DNA from: Erwinia sp050410775
GTDB taxonomy: Bacteria > Pseudomonadota > Gammaproteobacteria > Enterobacterales > Enterobacteriaceae
Reading direction: 5' to 3' (one strand)
NCBI RefSeq assembly: GCF_050410775.1
Contig: NZ_CP191229.1
Length of the DNA stretch: 64,000 bases
The notes below the pieces were generated by a model. The model saw nothing but the letters and a program-made list of their open reading frames with translations. It searched no databases and was not told the DNA's origin. Both the position numbers and the translations under genes were made by a program. This document shows positions 8,629-16,738 of the stretch, piece after piece (position 1 is the stretch's first letter; each line of letters begins with the position of its first letter).

Positions 8629-9494
8629 TATTGTCCTGCTCCATCATGAAATTCTTCGCATGCCTGTAGGGTATTCTGGATTAGCGTGGCGACCGTCATC
8701 GGGCCGACGCCGCCCGGAACGGGCGTAATGTAGGAGGCGCGGGCGGAGGCGGCGTCAAAATCGACATCGCCCACCACCTTGCCGCTTTCCAGGCGGTTAA
8801 TACCGACATCGACAACGATGGCGCCGGGCTTGATCCAGTCACCGGGAATAAAGCCCGGCTTGCCGACGGCGACCACCAGTAAATCCGCATTCTCAACGTG
8901 ATGACGCAAGTTTTTCGTAAAGCGGTGCGTCACGGTCGTGGTGCAGCCTGCGAGGAGCAGCTCCATGCTCATCGGACGGCCCACAATATTCGATGCGCCA
9001 ACGACCACGGCGTTCAGGCCGAAAGTGTCTATGTTGTAGCGCTCCAGCAGCGTAACGATGCCGCGCGGCGTACAGGGACGCAGCTTGGGCGAGCGCTGGC
9101 AGAGACGGCCAACGTTATAGGGATGGAAACCATCCACGTCCTTGGAGGGCGAGATGCTTTCCAGCACTTTCACGTTATCGATGCCCGCTGGCAGCGGCAG
9201 CTGAACCAGGATGCCGTCGATTTCGCTGTCGTGATTCAGTTTTTCGATCAGCGCCAGCAGATCGGCTTCGCTGGTGGCGGCGGGGAGATCGTATGAGCGT
9301 GAAACAAAGCCGACTTCTTCACAGGCGCGGCGCTTGCTGCCGACGTAAATCTGCGACGCCGGGTTTTCACCCACCAGAACCACGGCCAGACCTGGGGCGC
9401 GTTTTCCGGCGGCCAGACGCTGCCCGACTTTTAGTGCAACTTCCTGCCGCACCTGCTGCGCAATCGTTTTACCGTCAATAATTTTTGCTGCCAT
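8628..9494 (-). CDS. folD: Bifunctional methylenetetrahydrofolate dehydrogenase/cyclohydrolase FolD
   Basis: Cytosolic enzyme of one-carbon metabolism that oxidises 5,10-methylene-THF with NADP and hydrolyses the methenyl product. The 288 residues include the catalytic-lysine region (YVGSKRRACEEVG), VDGFHPYNVG, PCTPRGIVTLL and the nucleotide-binding GASNIVGRPMS, ending TPVPGGVGPMTVATL. Start and length agree with E. coli. It lies next to the divergent tRNA-Arg gene, the same neighbourhood as folD-argU in E. coli. Confidence 0.98.
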   Translation of the reverse strand: MAAKIIDGKTIAQQVRQEVALKVGQRLAAGKRAPGLAVVLVGENPASQIYVGSKRRACEEVGFVSRSYDLPAATSEADLLALIEKLNHDSEIDGILVQLPLPAGIDNVKVLESISPSKDVDGFHPYNVGRLCQRSPKLRPCTPRGIVTLLERYNIDTFGLNAVVVGASNIVGRPMSMELLLAGCTTTVTHRFTKNLRHHVENADLLVVAVGKPGFIPGDWIKPGAIVVDVGINRLESGKVVGDVDFDAASARASYITPVPGGVGPMTVATLIQNTLQACEEFHDGAGQ

Positions 9495-9678
9495 CAGAGA
9501 AAGGATCCATCTGTGTTGAGTTTAAAACGGGGAATGGCGCCTATTTTGTCAGAAGCGGGCGCTGCTGTCAGGCAGAGAATGTCGGGGGTTTGCTCAAGAG
9601 TGCAGCAACAGGACGCGCTTCGGAGTAAAATCGTTGACTCAGGAGGTTCGCACCGTATAATTCGACGCAGTTCCCCAT

Positions 9679-9755
9679 GCGCCCTTAGCTCAGTTGGATA
9701 GAGCACCGGCCTTCTAAGCCGTAGGTCACAGGTTCGAATCCTGTAGGGCGTACCA
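9679..9755 (+). tRNA. argU: tRNA-Arg (anticodon TCT)
   Basis: 77 bases that fold as a cloverleaf: acceptor GCGCCCT/AGGGCGT, D-arm around AGCTCAGTTGGATAGAGC, anticodon loop CTTCTAA with TCT, T-arm with GGTTCGAATCC, and encoded CCA. The last acceptor pair is G-T rather than G-C. The position beside folD matches E. coli argU. The 3' end is the integration site of the mobile elements that follow. Confidence 0.97.
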
Positions 9756-9770
9756 TTACTTTTCAATAGC

Positions 9771-10367
9771 TTACGCTTTCTTCTTCTCCCCTCCATTTTC
9801 CAAAAGTGTCAGATTAGTGTCATTGGTGCCAATCATGTCATCGATTTTCCGTGCATGCTCGGTTAAATGGTTGGGTGACATATGGGCATAACGTCGAACC
9901 ATCTCTATAGATTCCCACCCTCCCATTTCCTGAAGAGCGGAAAGAGGTACTCCGGCCTGGACTAACCAGCTTGCCCAGGTGTGCCTCAAGTCATGAAACC
10001 TGAAATCGGTTATCCCTGCCCGCTTAAGACCAATGCGCCAGGCTGAATTATCATCAACGCGCATTTTCCTGACATCTGCGGTTTTTGAACCATCCGCCCG
10101 ATAGCTTGCTTTTGTGTGTACAAAAACGAAGCGTCCGTGCTTTCCTATCTGTTCGCGTAGTACCTTGCATGCGGTATCATTCAGAGCCACGCCAATAGCC
10201 TTGCCCGCTTTAGCGTTTTCCGGATGTATCCATGCAACCTTTCTCTGCATATCGACCTGAGACCATTCCAGGTCGATAATATTGGATCTGCGCAGGCCGG
10301 TAGAAAGCGCAAAAATCACGATAGGCTTTATGCTGTCCGGCATACAGTCAATATGAACGCATCCCAT
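9771..10367 (-). pseudogene. Phage-type tyrosine integrase, C-terminal half only
   Basis: Only the catalytic domain of a tyrosine recombinase remains (198 residues). Active-site motifs are visible: Arg in STGLRRSNI, HDLRHTWASW (H-x-x-R), a Trp in the GGWESIEMV segment, and the Tyr in VRRYAHMSP. The DNA-binding N-terminal half expected for a protein of about 330-390 residues is missing; sequence beyond 10367 shows no continuation. The gene ends 16 bases from the tRNA 3' end, the standard orientation for an element integrated there. Although the catalytic residues survive, the protein is unlikely to recombine. Confidence 0.85.
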
Positions 10368-10658
10368 CTACGGAGGCTTACCGCGGCGTAACAAAAATTA
10401 CTGATGGCATATCTCTCGACACCTGCAAAAAGTCAATGAAGCCGTTTTACGATCAACTAATCGGAAAGCTTGAGATTGAAGAGTCCTAGGCAAACTCTGC
10501 TTTAAACAGAGCCACTGCATAGCGTCTTAATCAATAGCTCATTAATTCATCGTGAGCTATTTAATTTTCCCGAAGTCAGGGATATTGTTCCTAACAGTGG
10601 AAGTTGCGTGCGTTGTTCGGTGCGTAAACTTAAAGAGTTTCATCAAAAGTGGGTAATT
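10368..10658. other. Non-coding flank of the truncated integrase
   Basis: No gene seen. The integrase reading frame is lost at 10367, so a deletion junction probably lies near here. Confidence 0.35.
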
Positions 10659-10698
10659 AAAAGCACCGCGGTTACCAACCGAAAGTGCTTTTTTATTG
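10659..10698 (+). terminator. Nested hairpin with T-run upstream of cargo gene
   Basis: AAAAGCAC (10659-10666) pairs with GTGCTTTT (10685-10692), and inside it CGGTT pairs with AACCG. Six T follow. It lies 50 bases upstream of the next gene and may be the terminator of a lost upstream gene or a leader structure. Confidence 0.55.
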
Positions 10699-10745
10699 CC
10701 CCAAAGATCATGTATGTTATTTCCTTTTTTGACAAGGAAAGCATC

Positions 10746-11435
10746 ATGGCATGGCAAGGTATACCTTTTCCCCTCAGCGAGGCTCTACTATCCGCCACCA
10801 TCTTAAATGTTGGAAAAATACCCAAAGTGGTAGTTGATTCAGGGTTTGGATGGGATTCCGTAGTTGGATCTTTTATTGCAGGATTAATACCTGCTTTTAT
10901 AGCTTGGTACAGTATTAAGAAAAATATTTCAGCTCTAGAAAAAGACAGAGAAAATCAGCAGAGCTCATTTGATAAAGACAGAAATGCTCAACTAGATATA
11001 GCGGCTAAAAATCTCAATGCTCAAGTGCTATCAGGTAATAGGCAGCAGTGGATAAATTCATTAAGGGATACTTCTGCTGAATACTTAGCCGCAGTACATC
11101 AGCTTAGGAAGTCTAGAACTATTGCAAGGCATTGTGCGCACATATCAAAGAAAAGTAATGGCGATTTCTTCATTGAACATCGTGATGCAATCGAAGCAAT
11201 GACTTCAGATGCTAGAATTGTCGACAATTTAACCTTTAAGATCAGACTGTTGATAAACCCCTCAGAGTCGGAAGGTGCAAGAATAACCGAGTTGCTTAAA
11301 GGCATTAACGACTGCACTGGATCTTTTCAAGAGAAACCTGACAGAATAAAAATAACTGCTTATGGTGAAGAGCTAGTTTTAGTAATGCAAAAATATCTCA
11401 AACAAGAATGGGATAGAGTTAAAAAAATCGTGTAG
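10746..11435 (+). CDS. Element-borne hypothetical protein with one membrane segment
   Basis: I do not recognise the family. The ATG at 10746 follows an AAGGAAA ribosome site; an upstream in-frame ATG at 10608 would run through the preceding hairpin, so I rejected it. The 229-residue product has a hydrophobic segment at about residues 40-60 (VVGSFIAGLIPAFIAW), then a charged coiled-coil-like stretch (ALEKDRENQQ, FDKDRNAQLD) and a long helical C-terminal part. Codon use is AT-rich compared with the core genes. It is the only intact gene between the two integrase remnants and has its own terminator, which fits accessory cargo such as phage-exclusion or defence, but the function is unknown. Confidence 0.7.
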   Translation: MAWQGIPFPLSEALLSATILNVGKIPKVVVDSGFGWDSVVGSFIAGLIPAFIAWYSIKKNISALEKDRENQQSSFDKDRNAQLDIAAKNLNAQVLSGNRQQWINSLRDTSAEYLAAVHQLRKSRTIARHCAHISKKSNGDFFIEHRDAIEAMTSDARIVDNLTFKIRLLINPSESEGARITELLKGINDCTGSFQEKPDRIKITAYGEELVLVMQKYLKQEWDRVKKIV

Positions 11436-11462
11436 AGATGACCTGACACTTAATATCTATGA

Positions 11463-11487
11463 AGCTCACCTCGGTGAGCTTTTTTTC
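11463..11487 (+). terminator. Rho-independent terminator of the cargo gene
   Basis: Stem AGCTCAC/GTGAGCT around a CTCG loop, followed by a run of T, 27 bases past the stop at 11435. Confidence 0.92.
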
Positions 11488-11732
11488 GTTTTCGACCCTA
11501 CCAATTAACTCAATACTCACCCATTTCCCTGTGTGGCAGCGGGCGATTTTAAATGCAAAAAATCCACGCGATGGCGGAATTGATATTTAATTTTTTATTA
11601 GGATGGTTTTGTTCATGGAAAGGATGTTGATTTTCAAAAGCCTATTTAATTAATATCTTTGGGGGCATACCAGGGGGCAGGTAATAAATTGAAATTAAAA
11701 AATAATATATAGAACATTATGCTATCGGTCAG
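11488..11732. other. AT-rich spacer before the second attachment-site copy
   Basis: No gene recognised. It is the far end of the first integrated element. Confidence 0.35.
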
Positions 11733-11775
11733 GTATGAACCCTGTAGGGGTACCATTATTTTTCAAGAAGTTACG
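11733..11775. repeat. Degenerate duplicate of the tRNA-Arg 3' end (att site)
   Basis: This stretch repeats the tRNA 3' end and its flank at 9733-9775: CTGTAGGG, then GTACCATTA, a T-rich stretch and TTACGCT are shared, with a few substitutions and one deleted base. As in the first copy, an integrase C-terminus lies directly next to it. This is the expected footprint of tandem integration at the same tRNA. Confidence 0.8.
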
Positions 11776-12012
11776 CTAGTTTCAATCCCACCTGATTTCC
11801 GCCTTGTGTCGTATTTGTGTAGTCACTACCCAAAAGCGAGTCAATATTACGTGCATGCTCCGTCAGATGGTTGGGTGCCAGGTGAGCGTACCTGCGTACC
11901 ATTTCAATTGATTCCCAACCCCCATTTCCTGAAGAGCCGAAAGAGGTACTCCGGCCTGGACTAACCAGCTTGCCTATGTGTTTCTCAGATCGTGAAATCT
12001 GAAATCGGTTAA
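11771..12012 (-). pseudogene. Second tyrosine-integrase remnant
   Basis: The translated C-terminal piece GGWESIEMVRRYAHLAPN, then HLTEHARNIDSLLG, is clearly related to the end of the first integrase and keeps the catalytic tyrosine. Upstream, the sequence corresponding to the HDLRHTWASW motif is damaged (reads RSEKHIGKLV) and shifted in frame at about 11926. Only about 80 codons survive. A separate, related element must have integrated here. Confidence 0.8.
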
Positions 12013-12040
12013 CGACAGCGTAACACCGCTGATAAATAGG

Positions 12041-12223
12041 GTGCTGGACGCATACGGGCAGATTTCTGAATGGTTGATTACTCACCTCAACCGGCAGGCC
12101 ATGTTAAAGCCTGCGTTACTGGCCGCTATGGATGTGTTGGCAGCATGCTGCGATCGTGATTTATCAAAACTAACCGGCGAGATAATCCCCGGCAAATCTG
12201 GTCGCTGGGCATTCGTTTACTGA
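12041..12223 (+). pseudogene. Possible phage protein fragment
   Basis: A 60-codon open frame (ending PGKSGRWAFVY) directly after the integrase remnant and 10 bases before a tail-type gene. There is no clear ribosome site, and the N-terminal end coincides with a likely deletion junction. I do not recognise the family; position suggests the 3' part of a tail-module gene. Confidence 0.3.
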
Positions 12224-12232
12224 AAAGGCACC

Positions 12233-12529
12233 ATGCCAGCCGACGAGATGATTTTGATAGCACAGTCGCTTATTACCTACGGCATCATCGGCAAAGCGAA
12301 GGTACGCCAGCTTCAGTGCCATGAATCCGGGCAGGCGGCAACAGAGTTTCGGGCTTTCGACTACATCAGCGCAGCCAGAAACCACTTTGGCATAAGCCGG
12401 GTAGAAGCGGAGCAGCTGTCCATGACGGAATTACAAATAATGCTTAACGCGAAATACCCTGACCAGAAAGGCTTCACGCGAGAAGAGTATGACCGTGTGG
12501 CCGATAACTACCTGGCTAAGATAAGGTGA
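12233..12529 (+). CDS. Small phage tail-module protein (DUF6246-like)
   Basis: A 98-residue protein. ILIAQSLITYGIIGKAKVR, then FRAFDYISAARNHFGISRVE and a conserved end KYPDQKGFTREEYDRV resemble small proteins located just ahead of the tape-measure gene in lambdoid tail operons (I recall them as DUF6246). The tape-measure start is indeed found at 16069, now separated by the IS element and cargo. Family name is from memory and not certain. Confidence 0.55.
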   Translation: MPADEMILIAQSLITYGIIGKAKVRQLQCHESGQAATEFRAFDYISAARNHFGISRVEAEQLSMTELQIMLNAKYPDQKGFTREEYDRVADNYLAKIR

Positions 12530-12584
12530 CATAACCCACTCAAGTGGGCTTTTGGATTTACTGGCATCCTTGCCATATGAATCC

Positions 12585-12722
12585 TTAATCGAAAGAACAG
12601 TAGCCACCTTTATGATGTGAGCCAGTTCCACCATGTGGATGCTGTCCTTTTGGGCATGCAAAAGTTGATGCTGACATGATACCAAGGACTGATACCAGAA
12701 GGATTGCAATAATTTTTTTCAT
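12585..12722 (-). CDS. Small secreted Cys/His/Gly-rich peptide (45 residues)
   Basis: Short gene starting MKKIIAILLVSVLGIM, a clear signal peptide with predicted cleavage after STFA. The mature part is about 23 residues, ACPKGQHPHGGTGSHHKGG and a Cys near the end, so two cysteines could form one disulphide, and there are four histidines. A ribosome site is weak. It is encoded opposite to the phage fragments inside the remnant, like lysogenic-conversion cargo. I do not know its function; metal binding is a guess from composition. Confidence 0.6.
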   Translation of the reverse strand: MKKIIAILLVSVLGIMSASTFACPKGQHPHGGTGSHHKGGYCSFD

Positions 12723-12948
12723 TATATTCCTATGTGTAATCTTGCCATGTGGGAAAGTCCCACTGTTAATATACTCTTAAGTTTTACAATGGGAATCCTG
12801 ATAGAAGATCAGTCCTTTGCGTTGCCTTGCGGTGACTCTATGGTAAGGTTTATACCTAACAGTAATACTGTAATTTGCTGTAAATACTATTAATTATTTT
12901 TCGAATGTGACGATACATACTTCTAATTCATGATTAGAAGGAAAGTCC

Positions 12949-13242
12949 ATGTTTAGCAGAAGAAGGATTATTGTTATCGCTGTGATGAGTGCGTTGGGAA
13001 TCCCCGTATCTTTGTTAGGAGTACAGATAAAAGAAGTTATTTTTGCTAAGCAGATGATCAACTGCCAGCAAGACGCGTCGATGGCCATTATCTCAATGTT
13101 GGATGGCAATTTGGGGACAGATAAAAGCCGTGATTTTGAACAGATAACAAGCAATTTTAAAAACTGCAATCGTGATATTGACCCAAACATGGGCGCCGTA
13201 AAGTTCGGTATCAAGGAGTATTCTCGCTCCCATAGCGGTTGA
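12949..13242 (+). pseudogene. Exported hypothetical protein, 3' end interrupted by the IS element
   Basis: Begins at an ATG after a GAAGGAAAG ribosome site. The N-terminus MFSRRRIIVIAVMSALGIPV is a membrane anchor or signal, followed by a polar region with three cysteines. The stop codon overlaps the left end of the IS (13240), so the last codons come from the IS and the natural C-terminus is lost. AT-rich codon use as in other cargo here. Function unknown. Confidence 0.5.
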
Positions 13243-13319
13243 CCCTGACCCAAAATCCTGTTCCATTCAGAAACAGAATTCCGGCATGATAAACACTCCC
13301 CTGAACGGAGGTGCCGCCG

Positions 13320-13586
13320 ATGAAAAAGTCACGATTTACCGAAGAACAGATTGTCTTTGCCCTGAAGCAGGCCGAACTGGGGACGTCCGTACCTGACGTC
13401 TGCCGCAAGCCGGGTATCTCCGATGCCACGTTTTACACGTGGCGTAAGAAATACGGCGGAATTTCCCCTCCTGAACTCAAACATATGCGGCAACTGGAAG
13501 AAGAAAATCTGCGGCTGAAGAGGTTGGTTGCCGACCTCAGCCTCGACAAAGCCATACTGCAGAACGTTCTGGCAAAAAAGAGCTAA
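13320..13586 (+). CDS. IS407-group transposase OrfA
   Basis: 88 residues: MKKSRFTEEQIVFALKQAE then a helix-turn-helix (DVCRKPGISDATFYTWRKKYG), and a leucine-zipper-like end LEEENLRLKRLVADLSLDKA. It ends over an A6G heptamer at 13574-13580, the usual site for the -1 frameshift that makes the OrfAB transposase. Intact. Confidence 0.92.
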   Translation: MKKSRFTEEQIVFALKQAELGTSVPDVCRKPGISDATFYTWRKKYGGISPPELKHMRQLEEENLRLKRLVADLSLDKAILQNVLAKKS

Positions 13587-14433
13587 CGCTGGCACGCCTG
13601 CGCGAATGGGTCAGGGACTTACAGGCCCGGTACGGTGCCAGCGAAAGACAAATCTGTTTTGCGCTACGGCTCAGCCGCAGCTCGTTCAGGTATCGTTCTG
13701 TTGCTGCCGATGACAGTGCACTGCGCCCGCGTATCCGTGAGATCACCGAAACGCGGGTTCATTACGGATATCGCCGGGTACACGTGATGCTCCGGCGTGA
13801 GGGCTGGCGCGATAATCATAAAAGGATCTACCGCCTCTACTGTGAGCAGGGGCTGTCGCTGCGCCTCAAACGGCCACGCCACAATAAATCCGCACAGCGC
13901 CGACAACCGCAGCCTCAGGAGCTGTATTCGAATCACGTCTGGGGCATGGATTTTGTCTTTGATGCGCTGTTTGACGGAAGGCGACTCCGCCTGCTGACGG
14001 TTATAGACCTGTATACCCGCGAATGCCTGGGGATCTGCATGGGGCAGAATCTGCGTTCAACAGAAGTCGCGGAAATGCTGAACAGCATAGCGCTCAGACG
14101 TCCTTTACCGCAGTTGCTGAAAACCGACAATGCTTCTGAATTTGCAGGGAAAATGCTGGACAAGTGGGTATATGAAAGAAGGATTAGGATCGACTTCTCA
14201 CGCCCGGGAACACCGACGGACAACGCCACGGTGGAGTCCTTCAACGGCAGGTTACGGCAGGAATGTCTGAACGAGAACTGGTTCATGTCTCTGGAGGATG
14301 CACGGTGCAAAATCGAGGCCTGGCGCATACACTATAATATAACCAGAGTCGTCCCCATTCTGCACTGGGCTGGATGACACCTTCCGAATTTGCCGAAAGA
14401 ATATGCAGCCAGAATGAAGCCGGTTATTCCTGA
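13574..14433 (+). pseudogene. IS407-group transposase OrfB, frameshifted
   Basis: The DDE integrase core reads well from the A6G slippery site: WGMDFVFDALFDGRRLR (first Asp), LKTDNASEF (second Asp) and DNATVESFNGRLRQECLNENW (Glu). At about 14338 a 5-base tandem duplication of TATAA shifts the frame, so HYNQSRPHSALGWMTPSEFA, expected from the family, is now in another frame and translation ends early. The stop of the ancestral frame is at 14433. Only the last 30 or so residues are affected, after the catalytic Glu. Confidence 0.87.
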
Positions 14434-14612
14434 TTATGAGTGGTTCACATACGGGAAGCGGGTCAGATGGGAAATTGCCAATGGAGCAGTTTGGAACCAA
14501 TTGGGGTATGACTCAGATGCTAGAACGCAGAAATCTGAGCATTGTGATCAAGCTACCACCTGATGATGGCAAGCAGCATACTTGCAGTTAACCGTCCAAT
14601 ACGCTAACTAAG

Positions 14613-14630
14613 ACCCGCCACCCGGCGGGT
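14613..14630. terminator. Hairpin ending the leftward membrane-protein gene
   Basis: ACCCGCC/GGCGGGT around ACCC. On the minus strand it is followed by TCTT and lies 6 bases past the stop of the gene ending at 14636; it could also end rightward transcripts. Confidence 0.6.
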
Positions 14631-14635
14631 TGTTG

Positions 14636-14914
14636 CTATTTGTATGTAATGATCATGTTTCCAACGCATTTAGCGTATGGGGTGCCATCGTACTCATGGC
14701 AACTACTGACTCTGTCCCAGCCCGGCTGTAGTAAAGAGCCAGCTACGATACCAAAGACAAGGCTGATTGCTAAGTACCATGGAACGCGATCGCCCGGAGT
14801 CTCTTTCCGGTCAATAAAAGATTCAAACCGGCGGAATCCATAAAACAGTAACCATAACGCAGGTACCAAAACAGCACCTGCCACGGTGAGCAGGCCAAAT
14901 GAAAACAGAGGCAT
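14636..14914 (-). CDS. Hypothetical two-helix membrane protein
   Basis: 92 residues starting MPLFSFGLLTVAGAVLVP after a good AGGAAAGGAG ribosome site. Two hydrophobic segments (about 8-28 and 47-64), then a tail with two cysteines (SSCHEYDGTPYAKCVGN). I do not recognise the family. It is another single-gene unit inside the prophage remnant, with its own terminator. Confidence 0.65.
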   Translation of the reverse strand: MPLFSFGLLTVAGAVLVPALWLLFYGFRRFESFIDRKETPGDRVPWYLAISLVFGIVAGSLLQPGWDRVSSCHEYDGTPYAKCVGNMIITYK

Positions 14915-15072
14915 AAAGAATCTCCTTTCCTAAAATAGTGATCATTTATCAGTAATTAAAAAATGATTCAAATAATTTTCCCTTCGAAATATGGATACGC
15001 ATGTCTCTAGCCGCGGGGCGAATAAGGCAGTCTAGCCCCCTCAAGAAACTAAACCTCCTAATCCGTACCCAC

Positions 15073-15118
15073 GGGTTTTTTGCTTCCCATTGCATAAGAT
15101 TGCCTTTAAGATTTATCC
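15073..15118 (+). repeat. Terminator/promoter cassette repeat, copy 1
   Basis: 46 bases matching 15505-15550 at 40 positions. It begins with the 3' half of a terminator (GGGTTTTTT), then TTGCAT and TTTATCC spaced like a -35 and a -10 region. It lies 26 bases upstream of the gene at 15144. Confidence 0.7.
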
Positions 15119-15143
15119 GGCAGATACCAATGGGGAAAGGAAT

Positions 15144-15491
15144 GTGAAATTAGGTTTAGCCGTTCTGGGCTTGGTGGTATGTTCCGTGGCGCATGCAAAT
15201 TTAGAAGGGGCTGCAGAAAATCTTAGCGATTGCGTAATCAAATATGCAGAAAGCCAAGTCAAAACACTTAAATCAGCTAACAGCATTTCAGAAGAAGCCT
15301 TTGATGAATGTAGTGCGGAGCTTTCCGAGTATCATGACGCAATTGGCCCTGATAAAGCACAATGGTCTGGTTTAAGTGCTCAACAAAAAGAAGCTATTTC
15401 AAAAATCAGGGACCAGGCAATTTCAAAACTCCGCGAGAGGTTATCCTCACAGATCGTCACCTTCATCTCTGAATCGCGTAAGAGCTCTTAA
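15144..15491 (+). CDS. Secreted hypothetical protein, phage cargo
   Basis: GTG start preceded by GGGAAAGGA. The product of 115 residues has a signal peptide (VKLGLAVLGLVVCSVAHA, cleaved after AHA) and a mature helical domain with two cysteines (LSDCVIKYAES and AFDECSAEL). The frame is open further upstream to 15090, but that part contains no ribosome site and would hide the signal peptide. Unknown function; a periplasmic location is inferred. It is one of two consecutive single-gene cassettes sharing the same flanking repeat. Confidence 0.68.
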   Translation: MKLGLAVLGLVVCSVAHANLEGAAENLSDCVIKYAESQVKTLKSANSISEEAFDECSAELSEYHDAIGPDKAQWSGLSAQQKEAISKIRDQAISKLRERLSSQIVTFISESRKSS

Positions 15492-15514
15492 CCCGCTTAA
15501 ATGCGGGTTTTTTG
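15490..15514 (+). terminator. Rho-independent terminator
   Basis: AACCCGC/GCGGGTT stem, six-base loop and a T-run, directly over the stop codon of the preceding gene. Confidence 0.85.
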
Positions 15515-15550
15515 CTTCCTTTTGCATCAGATTTTCTTTAGGATTTATCC
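15505..15550 (+). repeat. Terminator/promoter cassette repeat, copy 2
   Basis: Second copy of the repeat at 15073-15118, with the same TTGCAT and TTTATCC elements, 26 bases ahead of the next gene. Confidence 0.7.
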
Positions 15551-15576
15551 CATCACTTATGTTTGGGGATAGGGAT

Positions 15577-16005
15577 ATGGAATTCAAATATGATGAAGAT
15601 CTCGCAAGCTTATTTATCGCCGATTCCAATGGGAATGTGACGAGAGTCAACAGGGGTAAGGCTCGATCTTTAGCTGAGCAGGTACACAATTACATCAAAG
15701 CTGTTGAAAGCTCTGGTGGTAACAAGCATGCCGCAGAGTTAGACGTGAGCGATGCCACGGTAGAGCTTTTAACTAAAATAATGAAGTCTGAATACTCATC
15801 AATGACCCAGGAATTCAATACTGCCCTGACTGATGAAAAGCTAGCTCTAACTATGTTTGAGTTGGATAAGTCGCAAGAAGAGCATGCTAAAAATTTGGAA
15901 AAAAAAGAAGAAGAGGCAAAAACATCCGCAGGTGTTTATACCGCTATGTCATGGATTGTCGCTTTAGCTGCTGTGTTAATTTTCGCAGGCTTCCTTTTTT
16001 CCTAG
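15577..16005 (+). CDS. C-terminally anchored hypothetical protein, phage cargo
   Basis: 142 residues, starting MEFKYDEDLASLFIADSNG after a GGGGATAGGG ribosome site. A soluble N-terminal domain is followed by a charged helical region rich in Glu and Lys (EEHAKNLEKKEEEAKTSA) and one C-terminal membrane segment (WIVALAAVLIFAGFLFS), so it is a tail-anchored protein facing the cytoplasm. Family not recognised. It lies in the second repeat-flanked cassette. Confidence 0.68.
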   Translation: MEFKYDEDLASLFIADSNGNVTRVNRGKARSLAEQVHNYIKAVESSGGNKHAAELDVSDATVELLTKIMKSEYSSMTQEFNTALTDEKLALTMFELDKSQEEHAKNLEKKEEEAKTSAGVYTAMSWIVALAAVLIFAGFLFS

Positions 16006-16068
16006 GCTAACAACTTTAATCAGCTAAACTTCGCTCTGGCGGGTTTTTTTATGCCCGGAGATAATTAA

Positions 16069-16302
16069 ATGCCAGGAACTCTCACTGCAGGCAGCGTCAT
16101 TTATGAATTAGAAATGGAGACTGCTAGACTTCTGGCTACCTGCAGAGAGGTTGACGCCGCGTTAAAGGGTATGGGTGGCAGCATGGGAAGGCTGCAAGCC
16201 AGTGTTAACCGGACAGAGCGGTCCATTGCCTCAATGGAGCGGACGATGTCCGCGCTAAATGCAGTTGCTCGCTCAGTGATAGCAGCAATAACGACCCCCT
16301 GA
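16069..16302 (+). pseudogene. Phage tail tape-measure protein, N-terminal fragment
   Basis: 77 codons. TAGSVIYELEMETARLLATC followed by heptad-like NRTERSIASMERTMSALN is the usual start of lambdoid tape-measure proteins, which normally exceed 600 residues. The frame stops at 16302 and the sequence then changes completely, so the rest has been deleted. With the tail-type gene at 12233 this shows the island began as a siphophage-like prophage. Confidence 0.75.
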
Positions 16303-16452
16303 ATAGATATCGCGTCCCGAGCATCAAAAATCTGCGCATCATTAACATCAATAGCGAGACCGTTCAGGTCCCGGTTCTTCATGGTGAACGGGAAATCGGT
16401 GGGGCGATAATCAGCGCCGGCAGCTTTACCAGTGACCAATAGTGAGGTCTGT

Positions 16453-16650
16453 ATGAACCAGAACGAGCTTACTGAAGCACCGGCGGTAGCCGTGAAGCAA
16501 GAAGGATATGAGTTGGACGGATGCGACCGACACTTGATCCGCGCAACGGTATCGAAAGCCATTGCCAACCAGCGGCACAGTGAAGACAGGGCGCGTTCTA
16601 CATCCTCAATGTTTGCATGGTGTAAGCCAGCGCCGTGCAGATACCGTTAA
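16453..16650 (+). CDS. Small hypothetical ORF in the prophage remnant
   Basis: 65 codons from an ATG after GAGG: MNQNELTEAPAVAVKQEGYE, then a histidine/arginine-rich part. The region between 16303 and 16452 also holds an open frame on the other strand containing DFPFTMKNRDLNGLAIDV, probably a fragment of a phage gene. Neither is recognised; the whole 16303-16738 stretch looks like joined prophage pieces. Confidence 0.3.
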   Translation: MNQNELTEAPAVAVKQEGYELDGCDRHLIRATVSKAIANQRHSEDRARSTSSMFAWCKPAPCRYR

Positions 16651-16738
16651 GGTCTCAATCTGCTGAATAACATATACTTTCATATTAAGTTTTTTGTTAG
16701 TCTCAGGGCGAAACAATAAATTAGATAAGGAAAATCCA

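Larger units (their letters stand above)
13240..14465 (+). mobile_element. IS3-family (IS407-group) insertion sequence
   Basis: About 1226 bases with TGACCC at the left end and GGGTCA at the right end, and the two overlapping transposase frames of the IS3 family. OrfA closely resembles IS407-group elements of Erwinia/Pantoea (ISEhe3, IS1222) as I recall them. The four bases flanking each end differ (CGGT and GATG), so no target duplication is visible. The copy is inactive because orfB is frameshifted. Confidence 0.8.

Noticed and set aside
9494..9796. A 100-codon frame on the minus strand overlapping the tRNA
   Set aside because: It runs antisense through the whole tRNA-Arg gene; this is a common spurious frame.
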